DNA from: Paracoccaceae bacterium
GTDB lineage: Bacteria; Pseudomonadota; Alphaproteobacteria; Rhodobacterales; Rhodobacteraceae
DNA: 16,784 nt
Assembly (NCBI GenBank): GCA_013214715.1
Contig: JABSSB010000143.1
Location: forward strand, 1-16,784
Direction: 5' to 3'
Under the pieces are notes generated by a model. That model did no database searches, had not been told where the DNA came from, and saw only the letters and a program-made list of their open reading frames with translations. Shown in pieces: positions 1 to 8,058 of this stretch; the stretch's first letter is position 1; each line of letters opens with the position of its first letter. The translations under genes and the position numbers were made by a program.

Positions 1-125
1 CGCACGAGGTTTCTCGACCCCGGTGATTGCGGGGAAGGCGTCCTCAGTATTGGACGATGGGTAACAGGCTCGTGGGCCGTCACTCTGCGTGATTAAATTA
101 CCGTTTTAATTTCAGTATATGAATC

Positions 126-211
126 TGGTGCGGGCGGCGGGACTCGAACCCGCACGGCACAAAGGCCAAGGGATTTTAAGTCCCCAATGTCTACCATTCC
201 ATCACGCCCGC
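126..211 (-). tRNA. tRNA-Leu (anticodon UAA)
   Basis: The minus strand folds as a class II tRNA. The acceptor stem GCGGGCG (211 down to 205) pairs with CGCCCGC (136 down to 130), followed by discriminator A and an encoded CCA (128-126). The anticodon loop reads CUUAAAA, giving anticodon UAA (plus-strand tta, 176-178). The T-arm contains GGTTCGAGTCC, and there is a long variable arm as expected for leucine. It decodes UUA, and UUG by wobble; UUA codons are rare in this GC-rich DNA. A possible promoter lies just upstream. No integrase or duplicated 3' end is seen, so nothing suggests use as an integration site. Confidence 0.96.
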
Positions 212-221
212 GTCGCAAACA

Positions 222-250
222 CGATTAGCCTGAGCCGCGACAAAGGACAA
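222..250 (-). promoter_or_regulatory. Possible sigma-70 type promoter of tRNA-Leu
   Basis: On the minus strand a TTGTCC -35-like element (250-245) is separated by 17 bases from TAATCG (227-222). The transcript would begin a few bases before the mature tRNA 5' end at 211. The -35 is good, but the -10 matches the consensus poorly. It lies in the 44-base gap after the TPR gene, so cotranscription with that gene is the alternative. Confidence 0.35.
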
Positions 251-255
251 GCCGG

Positions 256-813
256 TCAGATGTCTTGTTCCACCGGCGCCAACGGTCCCCCCGGCGCGAC
301 CAAACCACGTTCCGGAATCCACGGGTTCAACGCAAGCGCTCGATCCATATCTTCGCGCGCGGCGTCGACTTGCCCCAATGCCAAAAGGGTCAAGGCACGC
401 CCGCTCATCGCAGCCACATGGGCCGGGGAGAGGTCCAACGCCTTGTCCAGATCCGGTAAGGCAGCCGCAAAATCATGCCGGAGGAAGTTCACAAAGGCGC
501 GTTGGTTGTAGCCTTCGGCATAATCTGGGCAATATGCCACTAAGCGGTCAAACGCCTCCAACGCACCCAGAAAATCATAAGACGCCCGTCGTGACATGCC
601 GGTGTCCAGCAAATCCTGCGCCTGGGCATTTGGGGCCGCGGCCCAAAGCTGCCACATTTTCTGCGACACGGCCTGCCCCTCGGCATCCGACGACGCCTGA
701 TGTGCTTCATTCAACAAAGCTGCCAGCGGCGCAGAAATGTCCTGCGGTTCCGGACAGGTTTCGGCCGACAAAGGTGCGGCTAGCAAAAGTGCCATCAGAT
801 AGATCGGTTTCAT
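256..813 (-). CDS. Exported TPR-repeat protein
   Basis: A 185-residue protein that starts MKPIYLMALLLAAPLSA and then ETCPEP. This is a clear Sec signal peptide with an A-x-A-like cleavage site after about residue 17, so the mature protein should be periplasmic. An upstream in-frame extension of 37 codons exists but lacks a signal-peptide-like start; the signal peptide decides the start at 813. Residues from about 75 to 165 form two to three tetratricopeptide repeats (for example ALEAFDRLVAYCPDYAEGYNQ and ALPDLDKALDLSPAHVAAMSG), with the typical A/G, F/Y and P positions. TPRs mediate protein-protein contacts; the partner is unknown. The gene lies 31 bases downstream of putR on the same strand, so it may be cotranscribed with it. 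The link to proline metabolism is only positional. Confidence 0.85.
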   Translation of the reverse strand: MKPIYLMALLLAAPLSAETCPEPQDISAPLAALLNEAHQASSDAEGQAVSQKMWQLWAAAPNAQAQDLLDTGMSRRASYDFLGALEAFDRLVAYCPDYAEGYNQRAFVNFLRHDFAAALPDLDKALDLSPAHVAAMSGRALTLLALGQVDAAREDMDRALALNPWIPERGLVAPGGPLAPVEQDI

Positions 814-844
814 GATGGAAAACGTGGCGCGATCCTGCGACGGG

Positions 845-1345
845 TCAAGCCGAATCGACCCATCCTTGTGCGCCGGGGTCTTTGACCGCCTGCATCGCCA
901 CATAGGTCGAGGTCGAAGCAACATGCGGCAGTGTCGAGATTTTTTCGGCCAGAACCGCGCGGTAGGCCGAGATCGAGCGCGTGCGCACTTTTAATAGGTA
1001 ATCGAAATGGGAGGCGATCATATGCGCCTCTTCGATCTCACCGATGCGCGATACGGCGGCGTTGAAGGCGGACAAGGCAGCCTCTCGGGTGTCGGACAGA
1101 CGCAATTCCACGAACACGACATGATCCAGGCCAAGGCGGATTGGATCGATCAAGGCTCGGTATCCGGTGATAACCCCGTCGGCCTCCAACCGCCGCAAGC
1201 GGGCCTGGGTGGGAGATTTCGACAAGCCGATGCGGCGGGCCAGATCCGCGATGGACAGGCGCCCTTCTTCGGCCAAGACGGACAAGATCTTGCGGTCAAA
1301 CCCATCAAGACCGGCCAAGCTATTTGTTTCGTTTATTTCGGTCAT
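845..1345 (-). CDS. putR: Lrp/AsnC-family proline-responsive regulator PutR
   Basis: A 166-residue Lrp/AsnC regulator. The start MTEINETNSLAGLDGFDRK fits the family, where the N-terminal helix carries the LDxxDRKIL motif. A 24-codon upstream extension reading from 1417 is AT-rich and overlaps the promoter region. The winged helix-turn-helix covers about residues 28-62 (LSIADLARRIGLSKSPTQAR, then RLRRLEADGVITGY), and the RAM/AsnC effector domain about 75-155. It diverges from putA with 94 bases between the starts. In Rhodobacter capsulatus and Agrobacterium an Lrp-like PutR next to putA activates putA in response to proline and represses itself. The same arrangement is inferred here. The TPR gene follows 31 bases downstream. 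Confidence 0.92.
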   Translation of the reverse strand: MTEINETNSLAGLDGFDRKILSVLAEEGRLSIADLARRIGLSKSPTQARLRRLEADGVITGYRALIDPIRLGLDHVVFVELRLSDTREAALSAFNAAVSRIGEIEEAHMIASHFDYLLKVRTRSISAYRAVLAEKISTLPHVASTSTYVAMQAVKDPGAQGWVDSA

Positions 1346-1439
1346 TTCAGCCGATTTACCCTTTTTTCTACACGATACAGGCCATTCGCCCGCTAAATTT
1401 CCAGTATTATAGGCCAAAGCCTCATATCAGGACAGCGCC
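1346..1439. promoter_or_regulatory. Divergent putR-putA control region
   Basis: This 94-base stretch between the two starts is more AT-rich than its surroundings and must contain both promoters and any PutR sites. Visible elements are a TATTAT -10-like hexamer at 1405-1410 for putA (no convincing -35), an AT-rich patch around 1393-1410, an imperfect palindrome CCTCATATCAGG at 1420-1431, and an AGGA Shine-Dalgarno element at 1429-1432, seven bases before the putA ATG. Lrp sites are degenerate, so no exact operator is assigned. Confidence 0.5.
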
Positions 1440-4400
1440 ATGAAACACCTGACTCCGCCGCCCCCCCGCCTTGACCTTGATCGCCTGACCTATGCCGACC
1501 AATCCGACGTTTTGGGCGATCTTGTCTCGCAAGCTGCATTGTCGCCGGCGGAGCGCGCCAAGATTTCAGCCGCCGGGGCCGATTTGGTGCGTAAAATTCG
1601 CGCCCAAGCCAATCCCGGGCTGATGGAAGTGTTTCTTGCCGAATACGGCCTGTCGACGGATGAAGGCATCGCCTTGATGTGTCTGGCCGAAGCTTTGCTG
1701 CGTGTGCCCGATGCCGACACGATGGACGCGCTCATCGAAGACAAGATCGCACCATCCGATTGGGGCAAACATCTGGGACAATCGGCGTCGCCTTTGGTCA
1801 ATGCATCAACCTGGGCGCTGATGCTGACCGGGCGCGTTCTGGACGAAGCACAAAGCCCCGTGGCCAGCCTGCGCAGCGCCATCCGCCGTCTGGGAGAACC
1901 TGTGATCCGCACCGCCGTCGGGCGCGCCATGAAAGAGATGGGCCGCCAATTCGTGCTGGGCGAAGACATCGCCTCCGCCATGCGCCGCGCAGCGGGGATG
2001 GAGGCCAAAGGCTACAGCTATTCCTACGACATGCTGGGCGAAGCGGCCCGAACAGAGGCGGATGCCCGCCGCTATCACCTAAGCTATTCGCGGGCCATTG
2101 CGGCCATTGCCACGGCCTGCAAATCAGACGACATCCGCGATAATCCGGGCATTTCGGTCAAGCTCTCGGCGCTGCACCCACGATATGAGGTCGCGCAGGA
2201 CCGGCGGGTGATGCGAGAATTGGTCCCCCGCCTGCAATCGCTGGCGCTATTGGCAAAATCGGCAGGGATGGGCCTGAACATCGACGCGGAAGAGGCCGAC
2301 CGCTTGTCGCTTTCACTGGATGTGATCGAACAGGTTCTGGGCGATCCGGGTTTGGCTGGCTGGGACGGCTTTGGGGTCGTGGTGCAGGCCTATGGGCCGC
2401 GTGCGGGTGCCGTGATTGAGCGGCTTTATGACATGGCCTCCCGACTGGACCGGCAGATCATGGTTCGGCTGGTGAAAGGCGCCTATTGGGATACCGAGGT
2501 CAAACGCGCCCAAGTGGCGGGCGTTGATGGATTTCCGGTCTTTACGTCCAAGGCCGCGACCGATGTCAGCTACATCGCCAATGCGCGCAAGCTGCTGGGT
2601 AAGACCGACCGGATCTATCCGCAATTTGCCACGCATAACGCCCATACCGTGGCGGCGATCGTGCATATGGCCGGGGACCGCCCGTTTGAATTCCAACGCC
2701 TGCATGGCATGGGTGAGGCGCTGCATGATCTGGTCAAATCTCAGCATGGCCACCGCTGCCGCATCTATGCACCGGTGGGCGCACATCGAGATCTGCTGGC
2801 CTACCTTGTGCGCCGCCTTCTGGAAAACGGGGCTAATTCGTCTTTTGTGAACCAGATCGTGGATGAAACCGTGCCGCCCGAAACCGTGGCAGCTGATCCA
2901 TTTGACGCGCTACAACTTGCACAACGCCCACTGCCCAAGGGACCAGACCTATTTTTACCCGAACGCCCAAATGCATTGGGCTTTGATCTGGCCCATGCTC
3001 CAACGCTGGCCCGGATCGAGACTGCGCGGTTGCCATTTGTTAAAACGGACTGGCATGCGCAGGCGCTTCTGGCTGGTCCGGTTGTGCCCGATGCTGTGCA
3101 GATTGTGGCCAACCCTGCGGATCCAGCCGACCGCCCCGGAACAGTCGCTCCCGCCAGCCCAGCGGATCTCACCACGGCACTGGACAGCGCGGCGCCGTGG
3201 ACGGCCATGGCGTCTGAGCGTGCCGCCTGCCTCAACCGCGCCGCTGATCTTTACGAGGCGCAATTCGGAGAGTTCTTTGCCCTGCTCGCCCGCGAAGCTG
3301 GCAAAACGCTGCCCGACGCTGTGGCAGAATGGCGCGAAGCGATTGATTTTCTGCGCTATTATGCGGCTCGCATCCCCGATGCGCCGCCAGCGGGGCTGTT
3401 CACCTGCATCTCTCCCTGGAACTTCCCTTTGGCGATTTTCACCGGCCAAATCGCCGCAGCGTTGGCTACAGGCAATGCCGTTTTGGCCAAACCGGCCGAG
3501 CAAACGCCGCTTGTGGCCTTTCGAGCTGTGCAACTGCTCCACGAAGCTGGCGTACCGCAAAGCGCCCTGCAACTGTTGCCCGGCGATGGACAGGTCGGCG
3601 CGGCCTTGACCTCCGACCCGCGCATCGGCGGTGTGGCCTTCACCGGATCAACTGAGACCGCGCGCAAAATACGCAGCACGATGGCCGCGAACTTGCGCCC
3701 CGGCACGCCTTTGATCGCAGAAACCGGCGGGCTGAATGCGATGATCGTCGACAGCACCGCCCTGCCGGAACAGGCCGTGCAATCCATCATCGAAAGCGCC
3801 TTTCAATCGGCAGGGCAGCGCTGCTCGGCCTTGCGGTGCTTGTATGTGCAGGATGACATCGCCGATGATCTGCTTGAGATGCTGCAAGGGGCGATGGATG
3901 AGCTGACCATCGGCACGCCGTGGTCCATCGATTGCGATTGCGGGCCGGTTATTGATCCCGATGCTCAATCCGGCATTGCCGCCCATGTTGCAACGGCCCG
4001 AGCCGAAGGACGCGTTCTCAAGGAGCTTGAGGCGCCAAGGACAGGCAGCTTCATTGCGCCTACACTGATCTCCATCGGCGGGATTGCCGATCTGGATCGC
4101 GAAGTCTTTGGCCCAATTCTGCATGTGGCGCGGTTCAAATCCGAGGAACTTGACCACGTCATAGAAGCCATAAATGCAACCGGATATGGACTGACGTTCG
4201 GGCTTCACACGCGCATCGATGACCGGGTGCAAAAAGTGACCGAAGCTGTGAAGGCCGGTAATATCTATGTCAATCGCAACCAGATCGGCGCCATCGTCGG
4301 CAGCCAGCCCTTTGGCGGCGAAGGCCTGTCTGGCACGGGCCCAAAGGCGGGTGGTCCGCATTACATGTTGCGTTTCTGCGCACCGGACCGACAGTCCAGA

Positions 4401-4850
4401 ACGACGCAATGGTCATCGCCTTCGGATGAGTTGCCGCCTCCCATTGGCCTCTGCGCTGCGCCAGAGGTCACGACATTGCCCGGTCCCACTGGAGAGTCAA
4501 ACCGGCTGTCAACTTTTCCGCGCGGCCCGCTCCTTTGTGCTGGGCCTGGGAAGGAGGCCGCCGCGGAGCAGGTCAAATGCGTGCAAGCTCTTGGCGGCAC
4601 AGCCATTTTGCCCAATGGCATTGTTAGCCCGGCACAGATCGCCGAGGCGACTGGGATATCTGGCGTGCTTTATTGGTGCGACGACGACACCGCCCGCGGG
4701 ATTGAAATCGCGCTGGCGGGTCGAGATGGCCCGATCCTGCCCCTGATCCCGGGGCAGCCCTTGCCGTCGCAGGTCAAAGCAGAAAGACATGTCTGCGTTG
4801 ATACCACGGCCGCGGGCGGGAATGCCGCGCTTTTGGGCGGGCAAAGCTGA
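1440..4850 (+). CDS. putA: Bifunctional proline dehydrogenase / L-glutamate gamma-semialdehyde dehydrogenase PutA
   Basis: A 1136-residue enzyme oxidising proline to glutamate. The FAD-dependent proline dehydrogenase half transfers electrons to the quinone pool, and the NAD-dependent aldehyde dehydrogenase half oxidises glutamate semialdehyde, with channelling between them. An N-terminal arm and alpha domain (about 1-200) lead into the PRODH barrel with MVRLVKGAYWD (341-351), FATHNAHT (396-403), RLHGMGEALHD (420-430) and the proline-binding RR at 458-459 before LLENGAN. The ALDH domain (about 540-975) has SPWNFPLAIFTGQ (658-670), FTGST (734-738), catalytic-region E761 in ETGG, nucleophile C795 in GQRCS, and EVFGPI (888-893). 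The C-terminal domain has LPGPTGESN and the ending DTTAAGGNAALL typical of PutA. There is no ribbon-helix-helix domain before the arm, so this PutA is purely catalytic and regulation falls to PutR. Confidence 0.98.
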   Translation: MKHLTPPPPRLDLDRLTYADQSDVLGDLVSQAALSPAERAKISAAGADLVRKIRAQANPGLMEVFLAEYGLSTDEGIALMCLAEALLRVPDADTMDALIEDKIAPSDWGKHLGQSASPLVNASTWALMLTGRVLDEAQSPVASLRSAIRRLGEPVIRTAVGRAMKEMGRQFVLGEDIASAMRRAAGMEAKGYSYSYDMLGEAARTEADARRYHLSYSRAIAAIATACKSDDIRDNPGISVKLSALHPRYEVAQDRRVMRELVPRLQSLALLAKSAGMGLNIDAEEADRLSLSLDVIEQVLGDPGLAGWDGFGVVVQAYGPRAGAVIERLYDMASRLDRQIMVRLVKGAYWDTEVKRAQVAGVDGFPVFTSKAATDVSYIANARKLLGKTDRIYPQFATHNAHTVAAIVHMAGDRPFEFQRLHGMGEALHDLVKSQHGHRCRIYAPVGAHRDLLAYLVRRLLENGANSSFVNQIVDETVPPETVAADPFDALQLAQRPLPKGPDLFLPERPNALGFDLAHAPTLARIETARLPFVKTDWHAQALLAGPVVPDAVQIVANPADPADRPGTVAPASPADLTTALDSAAPWTAMASERAACLNRAADLYEAQFGEFFALLAREAGKTLPDAVAEWREAIDFLRYYAARIPDAPPAGLFTCISPWNFPLAIFTGQIAAALATGNAVLAKPAEQTPLVAFRAVQLLHEAGVPQSALQLLPGDGQVGAALTSDPRIGGVAFTGSTETARKIRSTMAANLRPGTPLIAETGGLNAMIVDSTALPEQAVQSIIESAFQSAGQRCSALRCLYVQDDIADDLLEMLQGAMDELTIGTPWSIDCDCGPVIDPDAQSGIAAHVATARAEGRVLKELEAPRTGSFIAPTLISIGGIADLDREVFGPILHVARFKSEELDHVIEAINATGYGLTFGLHTRIDDRVQKVTEAVKAGNIYVNRNQIGAIVGSQPFGGEGLSGTGPKAGGPHYMLRFCAPDRQSRTTQWSSPSDELPPPIGLCAAPEVTTLPGPTGESNRLSTFPRGPLLCAGPGKEAAAEQVKCVQALGGTAILPNGIVSPAQIAEATGISGVLYWCDDDTARGIEIALAGRDGPILPLIPGQPLPSQVKAERHVCVDTTAAGGNAALLGGQS

Positions 4851-4885
4851 TCAAGAGCGGGCCAACGCTGCGCCTCGCCTCTTGA
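4851..4885 (+). terminator. Hairpin after putA, possible terminator
   Basis: A perfect 7-base inverted repeat TCAAGAG (4851-4857) / CTCTTGA (4879-4885) begins immediately after the putA stop codon. It can be lengthened by two C/G pairs if one C bulges, leaving a loop of about 16 bases. No T-run follows, so it may be a weak terminator or an mRNA-stabilising stem between putA and the rhomboid gene. Confidence 0.35.
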
Positions 4886-4916
4886 CCCGGCGGGGCTTTG
4901 GACACAGCTTTGCCTC

Positions 4917-5954
4917 ATGTTTCCGATCCGTGATCACAACCCATCCAATCGCACGCCTTTCGTCGTCTATACGTTGATGGCGCTGAACATCGTGATTTTC
5001 CTGATGTCCTTGGATTTTCGGAACGATGACAGGCTGCTATGGGAACACTACCAGCAATGGGCACTGTTTCCGGCTCGCATCATAGCGGGAGATGGCTATT
5101 ACACGCTGGTGACATCGACCTTTCTGCATGGCGGGTTGATGCATCTGGCAGGCAATATGCTGTTTCTATGGATCTTTGGCGACAATATGGAAGATCAGAT
5201 GGGCCATGGCGGTTTTCTGATCTTTTATCTGATCTGCGGTATCGGCGCCTCTTTGCTGCAGGTGATGTCTAATCCCGACAGTACGATCCCCGTGGTCGGC
5301 GCGTCCGGCGCGATTGCAGGTGTCATGGGCGGGTATCTGCTGCTTTTCCCCAAAGCGCGGATCGACATTTTGCTAATCCTGATCATCTTTTTCCGCATCT
5401 TCACAATCCCGGCCTGGATCATGCTGGCCGTTTGGATGGGAATGCAGGTTTTCGGCGGTCTTGGGTCTGACCCCGACAGCGGTGGCGTGGCCTATTGGGC
5501 GCATGGGGGCGGCTTTGTTGTTGGGCTGGTGCTGACAGTGCCTTTGTGGATCAAGCTCGGTGGCACAAGCTTCTGGGCCCGCACAGATGGCCACCCGGAT
5601 CATGAGGCTGCACGACCGCCGCGCGGCACCAAACCATTGGGTGTAGGCCTGCATCCGCCCGTAGACCAGATCAAACCTCAACCTGGCTGGGGCAAGACCT
5701 CACATCCCGATGAAGAAGGCTGGACGCCCGAACCGGGCCGCCCAGCTCAGGCATCGTCGATCTGGTCGACCACGCAAGCCAAAGCATCCGTGCCCAGCAC
5801 GCGCACCCCCTTGGCGCCCTTGCCAAAGCCCGCGACGCCAAAGCCTGTCAGGCAGAAATCCGCAAGCTCGACCAGCATTCCGCGCATCGCGCGCCGCCGC
5901 CCGGCCAAACCGGTTACGCCCCGCGGATCACCTTGGCAAACGCGTCGAAAATAG
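4917..5954 (+). CDS. Rhomboid-family intramembrane serine protease
   Basis: A 345-residue integral membrane protease of the S54 family. The start MFPIRDHNPSNRTPFVVY is the usual one for this alphaproteobacterial subfamily. Six hydrophobic segments lie between residues 15 and 215. The catalytic dyad is S130 in VVGASGAIAG and H196 in AYWAHGGGF, with the conserved HxxxN element HLAGN ending at N80. The TM1-2 loop (31-62) is hydrophilic. The core ends near residue 220. After it comes a polar, Pro/Lys/Arg-rich tail of about 125 residues, much longer than the short tail I expect for relatives. The segment TSIPRIARRRP in it resembles the usual C-terminal end (a xIPxVRRR-like motif), after which the frame runs on about 19 residues to a stop inside the 3' end of suhB. 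It sits 66 bases after putA. The natural substrate is unknown. The core call is firm; the tail is doubtful. Confidence 0.9.
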   Translation: MFPIRDHNPSNRTPFVVYTLMALNIVIFLMSLDFRNDDRLLWEHYQQWALFPARIIAGDGYYTLVTSTFLHGGLMHLAGNMLFLWIFGDNMEDQMGHGGFLIFYLICGIGASLLQVMSNPDSTIPVVGASGAIAGVMGGYLLLFPKARIDILLILIIFFRIFTIPAWIMLAVWMGMQVFGGLGSDPDSGGVAYWAHGGGFVVGLVLTVPLWIKLGGTSFWARTDGHPDHEAARPPRGTKPLGVGLHPPVDQIKPQPGWGKTSHPDEEGWTPEPGRPAQASSIWSTTQAKASVPSTRTPLAPLPKPATPKPVRQKSASSTSIPRIARRRPAKPVTPRGSPWQTRRK

Positions 5955-6702
5955 GCTCATTGGCGCAGATCAGCTGTCCGCTGTCGAAAATATTGGTCCC
6001 AGGATCAATGGCCTCCACCAATCCTCCGGCCTCGCGCACGATCACGATACCGGCAGCCACGTCCCAGGGGTTCAGCCCCCGCTCCCAGAAGCCTTCATAA
6101 CGGCCGGCAGCCACATAGGCCAAATCGAGCGCCGCCGCCCCCCAGCGCCGTACGCCGGCCGTGGCGGGCATCAGCCGCGCCAGATCCTGCAAGGTGGCCG
6201 GAAGCTCACGCCGACCGCCAAAGGGCACACCGGTCGCAAAGATGCTTTCGATCAAGCGGTTGCGGCCGGACACACGAATACGCTGGTCGTTCATCCAGGC
6301 ACCTGCGCCCTTTTCGGCAAAGAACATCTCATCCTTGGCAGCGTCGTAAACCACGCCCGCCACGATCTGGCCTTTATGCTCCAAGGCGATCGACACAGCC
6401 CAATGCGGTAAGCCATGCAGGAAGTTCGTGGTCCCGTCCAACGGATCAACAATCCAGCGGCGCGTCGGGTCTTCACCATCTTCACCGCCGGTCTCTTCGC
6501 CCAGCCAGCCATAAGTCGGGCGTGCACCGCGCAGTTCTTCGCGCAGGATCTCTTCGGCGGCAATATCCGCCTTGGACACGAAGTCGCCTGCCGATTTCAC
6601 CGAAACCTGCAGATTCTCGACTTCGCGAAAATCTTTCACCAACGCGCGACCGGCCTTGCGTGCGGCCTTCAGCATGATGTTGAGATTTGCGCTGCCTACC
6701 AT
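5914..6702 (-). CDS. suhB: Inositol-1-monophosphatase family protein (SuhB-like)
   Basis: A 262-residue Mg-dependent, lithium-sensitive-type phosphatase that hydrolyses inositol-1-phosphate and similar phosphomonoesters in the cytoplasm; E. coli SuhB also acts with the ribosomal RNA antitermination complex. Metal-binding motifs are visible: GEE around residues 68-70, DPLDGTTNF (86-94, metal ligands D86 and D89) and NPWDVAAG (211-218, D214). The start is taken at ATG 6702 (MVGSANLN), because relatives begin MxGSANLN and AAGGAG lies 10 bases upstream; TTG at 6708 gives two more residues and is the alternative. The 3' end overlaps the convergent rhomboid reading frame by 41 bases. It diverges from the MDR oxidoreductase, with 175 bases between the starts. 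Confidence 0.95.
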   Translation of the reverse strand: MVGSANLNIMLKAARKAGRALVKDFREVENLQVSVKSAGDFVSKADIAAEEILREELRGARPTYGWLGEETGGEDGEDPTRRWIVDPLDGTTNFLHGLPHWAVSIALEHKGQIVAGVVYDAAKDEMFFAEKGAGAWMNDQRIRVSGRNRLIESIFATGVPFGGRRELPATLQDLARLMPATAGVRRWGAAALDLAYVAAGRYEGFWERGLNPWDVAAGIVIVREAGGLVEAIDPGTNIFDSGQLICANEPIFDAFAKVIRGA

Positions 6703-6818
6703 GTCCAAGATGCTCCTTAACGATCAAGCCGCGCCTATACGCCTCTGACCCCGCCTTGCCAAGCCTTCTTACCTGCTCACGAGCGCGTGATCGCCCAAAG
6801 CTTCCCCAACGCGACATC

Positions 6819-6849
6819 TTGCCCCGCCCGGACAAGACTGCATCATAAA
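6819..6849 (+). promoter_or_regulatory. Weak promoter candidate for the MDR oxidoreductase gene
   Basis: Within the 175-base gap between the divergent suhB and oxidoreductase starts, TTGCCC (6819-6824) could be a -35, with CATAAA (6844-6849) as a -10 at a 19-base spacing, about 29 bases before the start at 6878. The spacing is longer than ideal. No other structure in the gap stands out. Confidence 0.25.
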
Positions 6850-6877
6850 GCACAACTGTCATGGGAGGATGAAAGAC

Positions 6878-7915
6878 ATGAGCGGTGAGATGCAGAAAAT
6901 CGTGCTAGCCAGCAGGCCGGTTGGCGCGCCGGTGGATGAAAATTTCCGACTGGAAACAGCCCCCATGCCCACACCCGAAGAGGGGGAGGTGCTGATCAAG
7001 GTTCATTACATGTCTCTCGATCCTTATATGCGCGGGCGGATGGATGACGCGAAATCCTATGCCGCGCCGGTGCCCGTGGGCGGCACGATGGAAGGGTCTG
7101 GCGTGGGCGAGGTCGTGGCCACCAACTCCGACAAATTCGCCGTGGGGGACATGGCGCTTGGCATGTTTGGCTGGGCCAGCCACGCCCTGGCCAAGGCCAA
7201 CGAATTGCGCAAGCTTGACAAGACCATGCCAGTGACACCGGCCTTGGGTGTTTTGGGCATGCCGGGCTTTACCGGCTGGTATGGCCTGAACAAGCTTGGG
7301 CGTCCAAAAGCAGGCGAAACGCTGGTTGTCGCCGCCGCAACCGGGCCGGTTGGGTCAATGGTGGGGCAACTGGCGAAACTGGCAGGCCTGCGCGTGATCG
7401 GAATCGCAGGCGGCCCTGAGAAATGCAGGATCGCCACCGAAACCTTCGGCTTTGATGCCTGCCTTGATCACCGCGCTTATGAGGACGCGCGAAGCCTGCG
7501 CAAAGATCTGGCCGATCTTTGTCCAGATGGCGTGGATATCTATTTCGAAAATGTCGGTGGCAAAGTGCTGGAGGCTGTCTGGCCCTTGCTCAACACCTTC
7601 GCGCGGGTGCCGGTCTGCGGCATGATTTCGTGGTACAACGCCGGGGCCTTGGGCGGCAACGCAACCTCTGACGGGCTCACCGGGCCAGGGCTCTGGCGGT
7701 CGATCCTTGTCAAACAGATGAGCGTGAACGGCTATATCATTTCCAACCATTTCGACCTTTTGCCAGAGTTTCTGGGCGACGTTCTTCCAAAGGTCCTGTC
7801 GGGCGAGGTCAAATACCTGGAAGACGTGGCCGAAGGGCTGGAAAATGCCCCGCGGGCCTTCATGGAAATGCTGGGCGGCGGCAATACAGGCAAACAGATC
7901 GTCAAACTCATCTAA
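6878..7915 (+). CDS. Zinc-independent MDR-family NADP-dependent oxidoreductase (leukotriene B4 dehydrogenase / CurA type)
   Basis: A 345-residue medium-chain dehydrogenase/reductase. The N-terminal GroES-like fold contains YMSLDPYMRGRM (44-55), typical of the leukotriene B4 12-hydroxydehydrogenase / prostaglandin reductase / curcumin reductase group. The marker LGMPGFTGWYGL (126-137) precedes a Rossmann NADPH-binding loop, AAATGPVGS (152-160). Zinc ligands are absent. Such enzymes reduce the double bond of alpha,beta-unsaturated ketones and aldehydes, a detoxification role in bacteria; the true substrate cannot be read from sequence. The start MSGEMQKIV at 6878 is chosen because GGGAGG (6863-6868) is nine bases upstream; the ATG at 6869 abuts that element and is too close. 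It appears monocistronic and ends in a GC-rich hairpin. Confidence 0.93.
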   Translation: MSGEMQKIVLASRPVGAPVDENFRLETAPMPTPEEGEVLIKVHYMSLDPYMRGRMDDAKSYAAPVPVGGTMEGSGVGEVVATNSDKFAVGDMALGMFGWASHALAKANELRKLDKTMPVTPALGVLGMPGFTGWYGLNKLGRPKAGETLVVAAATGPVGSMVGQLAKLAGLRVIGIAGGPEKCRIATETFGFDACLDHRAYEDARSLRKDLADLCPDGVDIYFENVGGKVLEAVWPLLNTFARVPVCGMISWYNAGALGGNATSDGLTGPGLWRSILVKQMSVNGYIISNHFDLLPEFLGDVLPKVLSGEVKYLEDVAEGLENAPRAFMEMLGGGNTGKQIVKLI

Positions 7916-7921
7916 TGAAAA

Positions 7922-7950
7922 ATCCGGCCCCGGTCAGTCCGGGGCTGGGT
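7922..7950 (+). terminator. GC-rich hairpin after the MDR gene, probable terminator
   Basis: GCCCCGG (7927-7933), loop TCAGT, then CCGGGGC (7939-7945) form a perfect 7-bp stem that extends outward with CC/GG pairs and G-T wobbles. It begins six bases after the stop codon. Only a short T-containing stretch follows, so termination may be partial or factor-assisted. Confidence 0.55.
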
Positions 7951-7993
7951 TAGCGGCGAGATGTCGCCGATTTGAAGAAAATTCTCTCGTTCG

Positions 7994-8009
7994 GTAACCA
8001 TTCATTAAC
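7994..8009 (+). promoter_or_regulatory. CtrA-box-like motif upstream of the BLUF gene
   Basis: GTAA-CCATTCA-TTAAC matches the alphaproteobacterial CtrA consensus TTAA-N7-TTAAC at every defined position but the first. It sits about 50 bases before the BLUF start, a normal promoter-proximal place. CtrA is the cell-cycle and motility response regulator conserved in Rhodobacterales. A chance match is possible in an AT-rich intergenic patch. Confidence 0.4.
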
Positions 8010-8058
8010 CGTCCTGACGCACATCTTGAACACAAGAAAACGACGGGAGTGAATGCAT

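Noticed and set aside
92..112. AT-rich inverted repeat AAATTA/TAATTT about 14 bases beyond the tRNA-Leu 3' end
   Set aside because: Too AT-rich for a stable terminator stem and without a clear T-run; could be chance.
126..211. tRNA-Leu as an integration site for a mobile element
   Set aside because: No integrase and no repeat of the tRNA 3' end within the window; flanking genes are ordinary chromosomal genes.
1346..1417. Longer putR reading frame starting at 1417
   Set aside because: The extension has no family similarity, is AT-rich, and would consume the divergent promoter region.
1490..3800. Several open frames of 70-250 codons on both strands inside putA
   Set aside because: They are shadows of a GC-rich gene: Arg/Ser/Ala/Pro-rich with no recognisable domain, while the putA frame has continuous family motifs.
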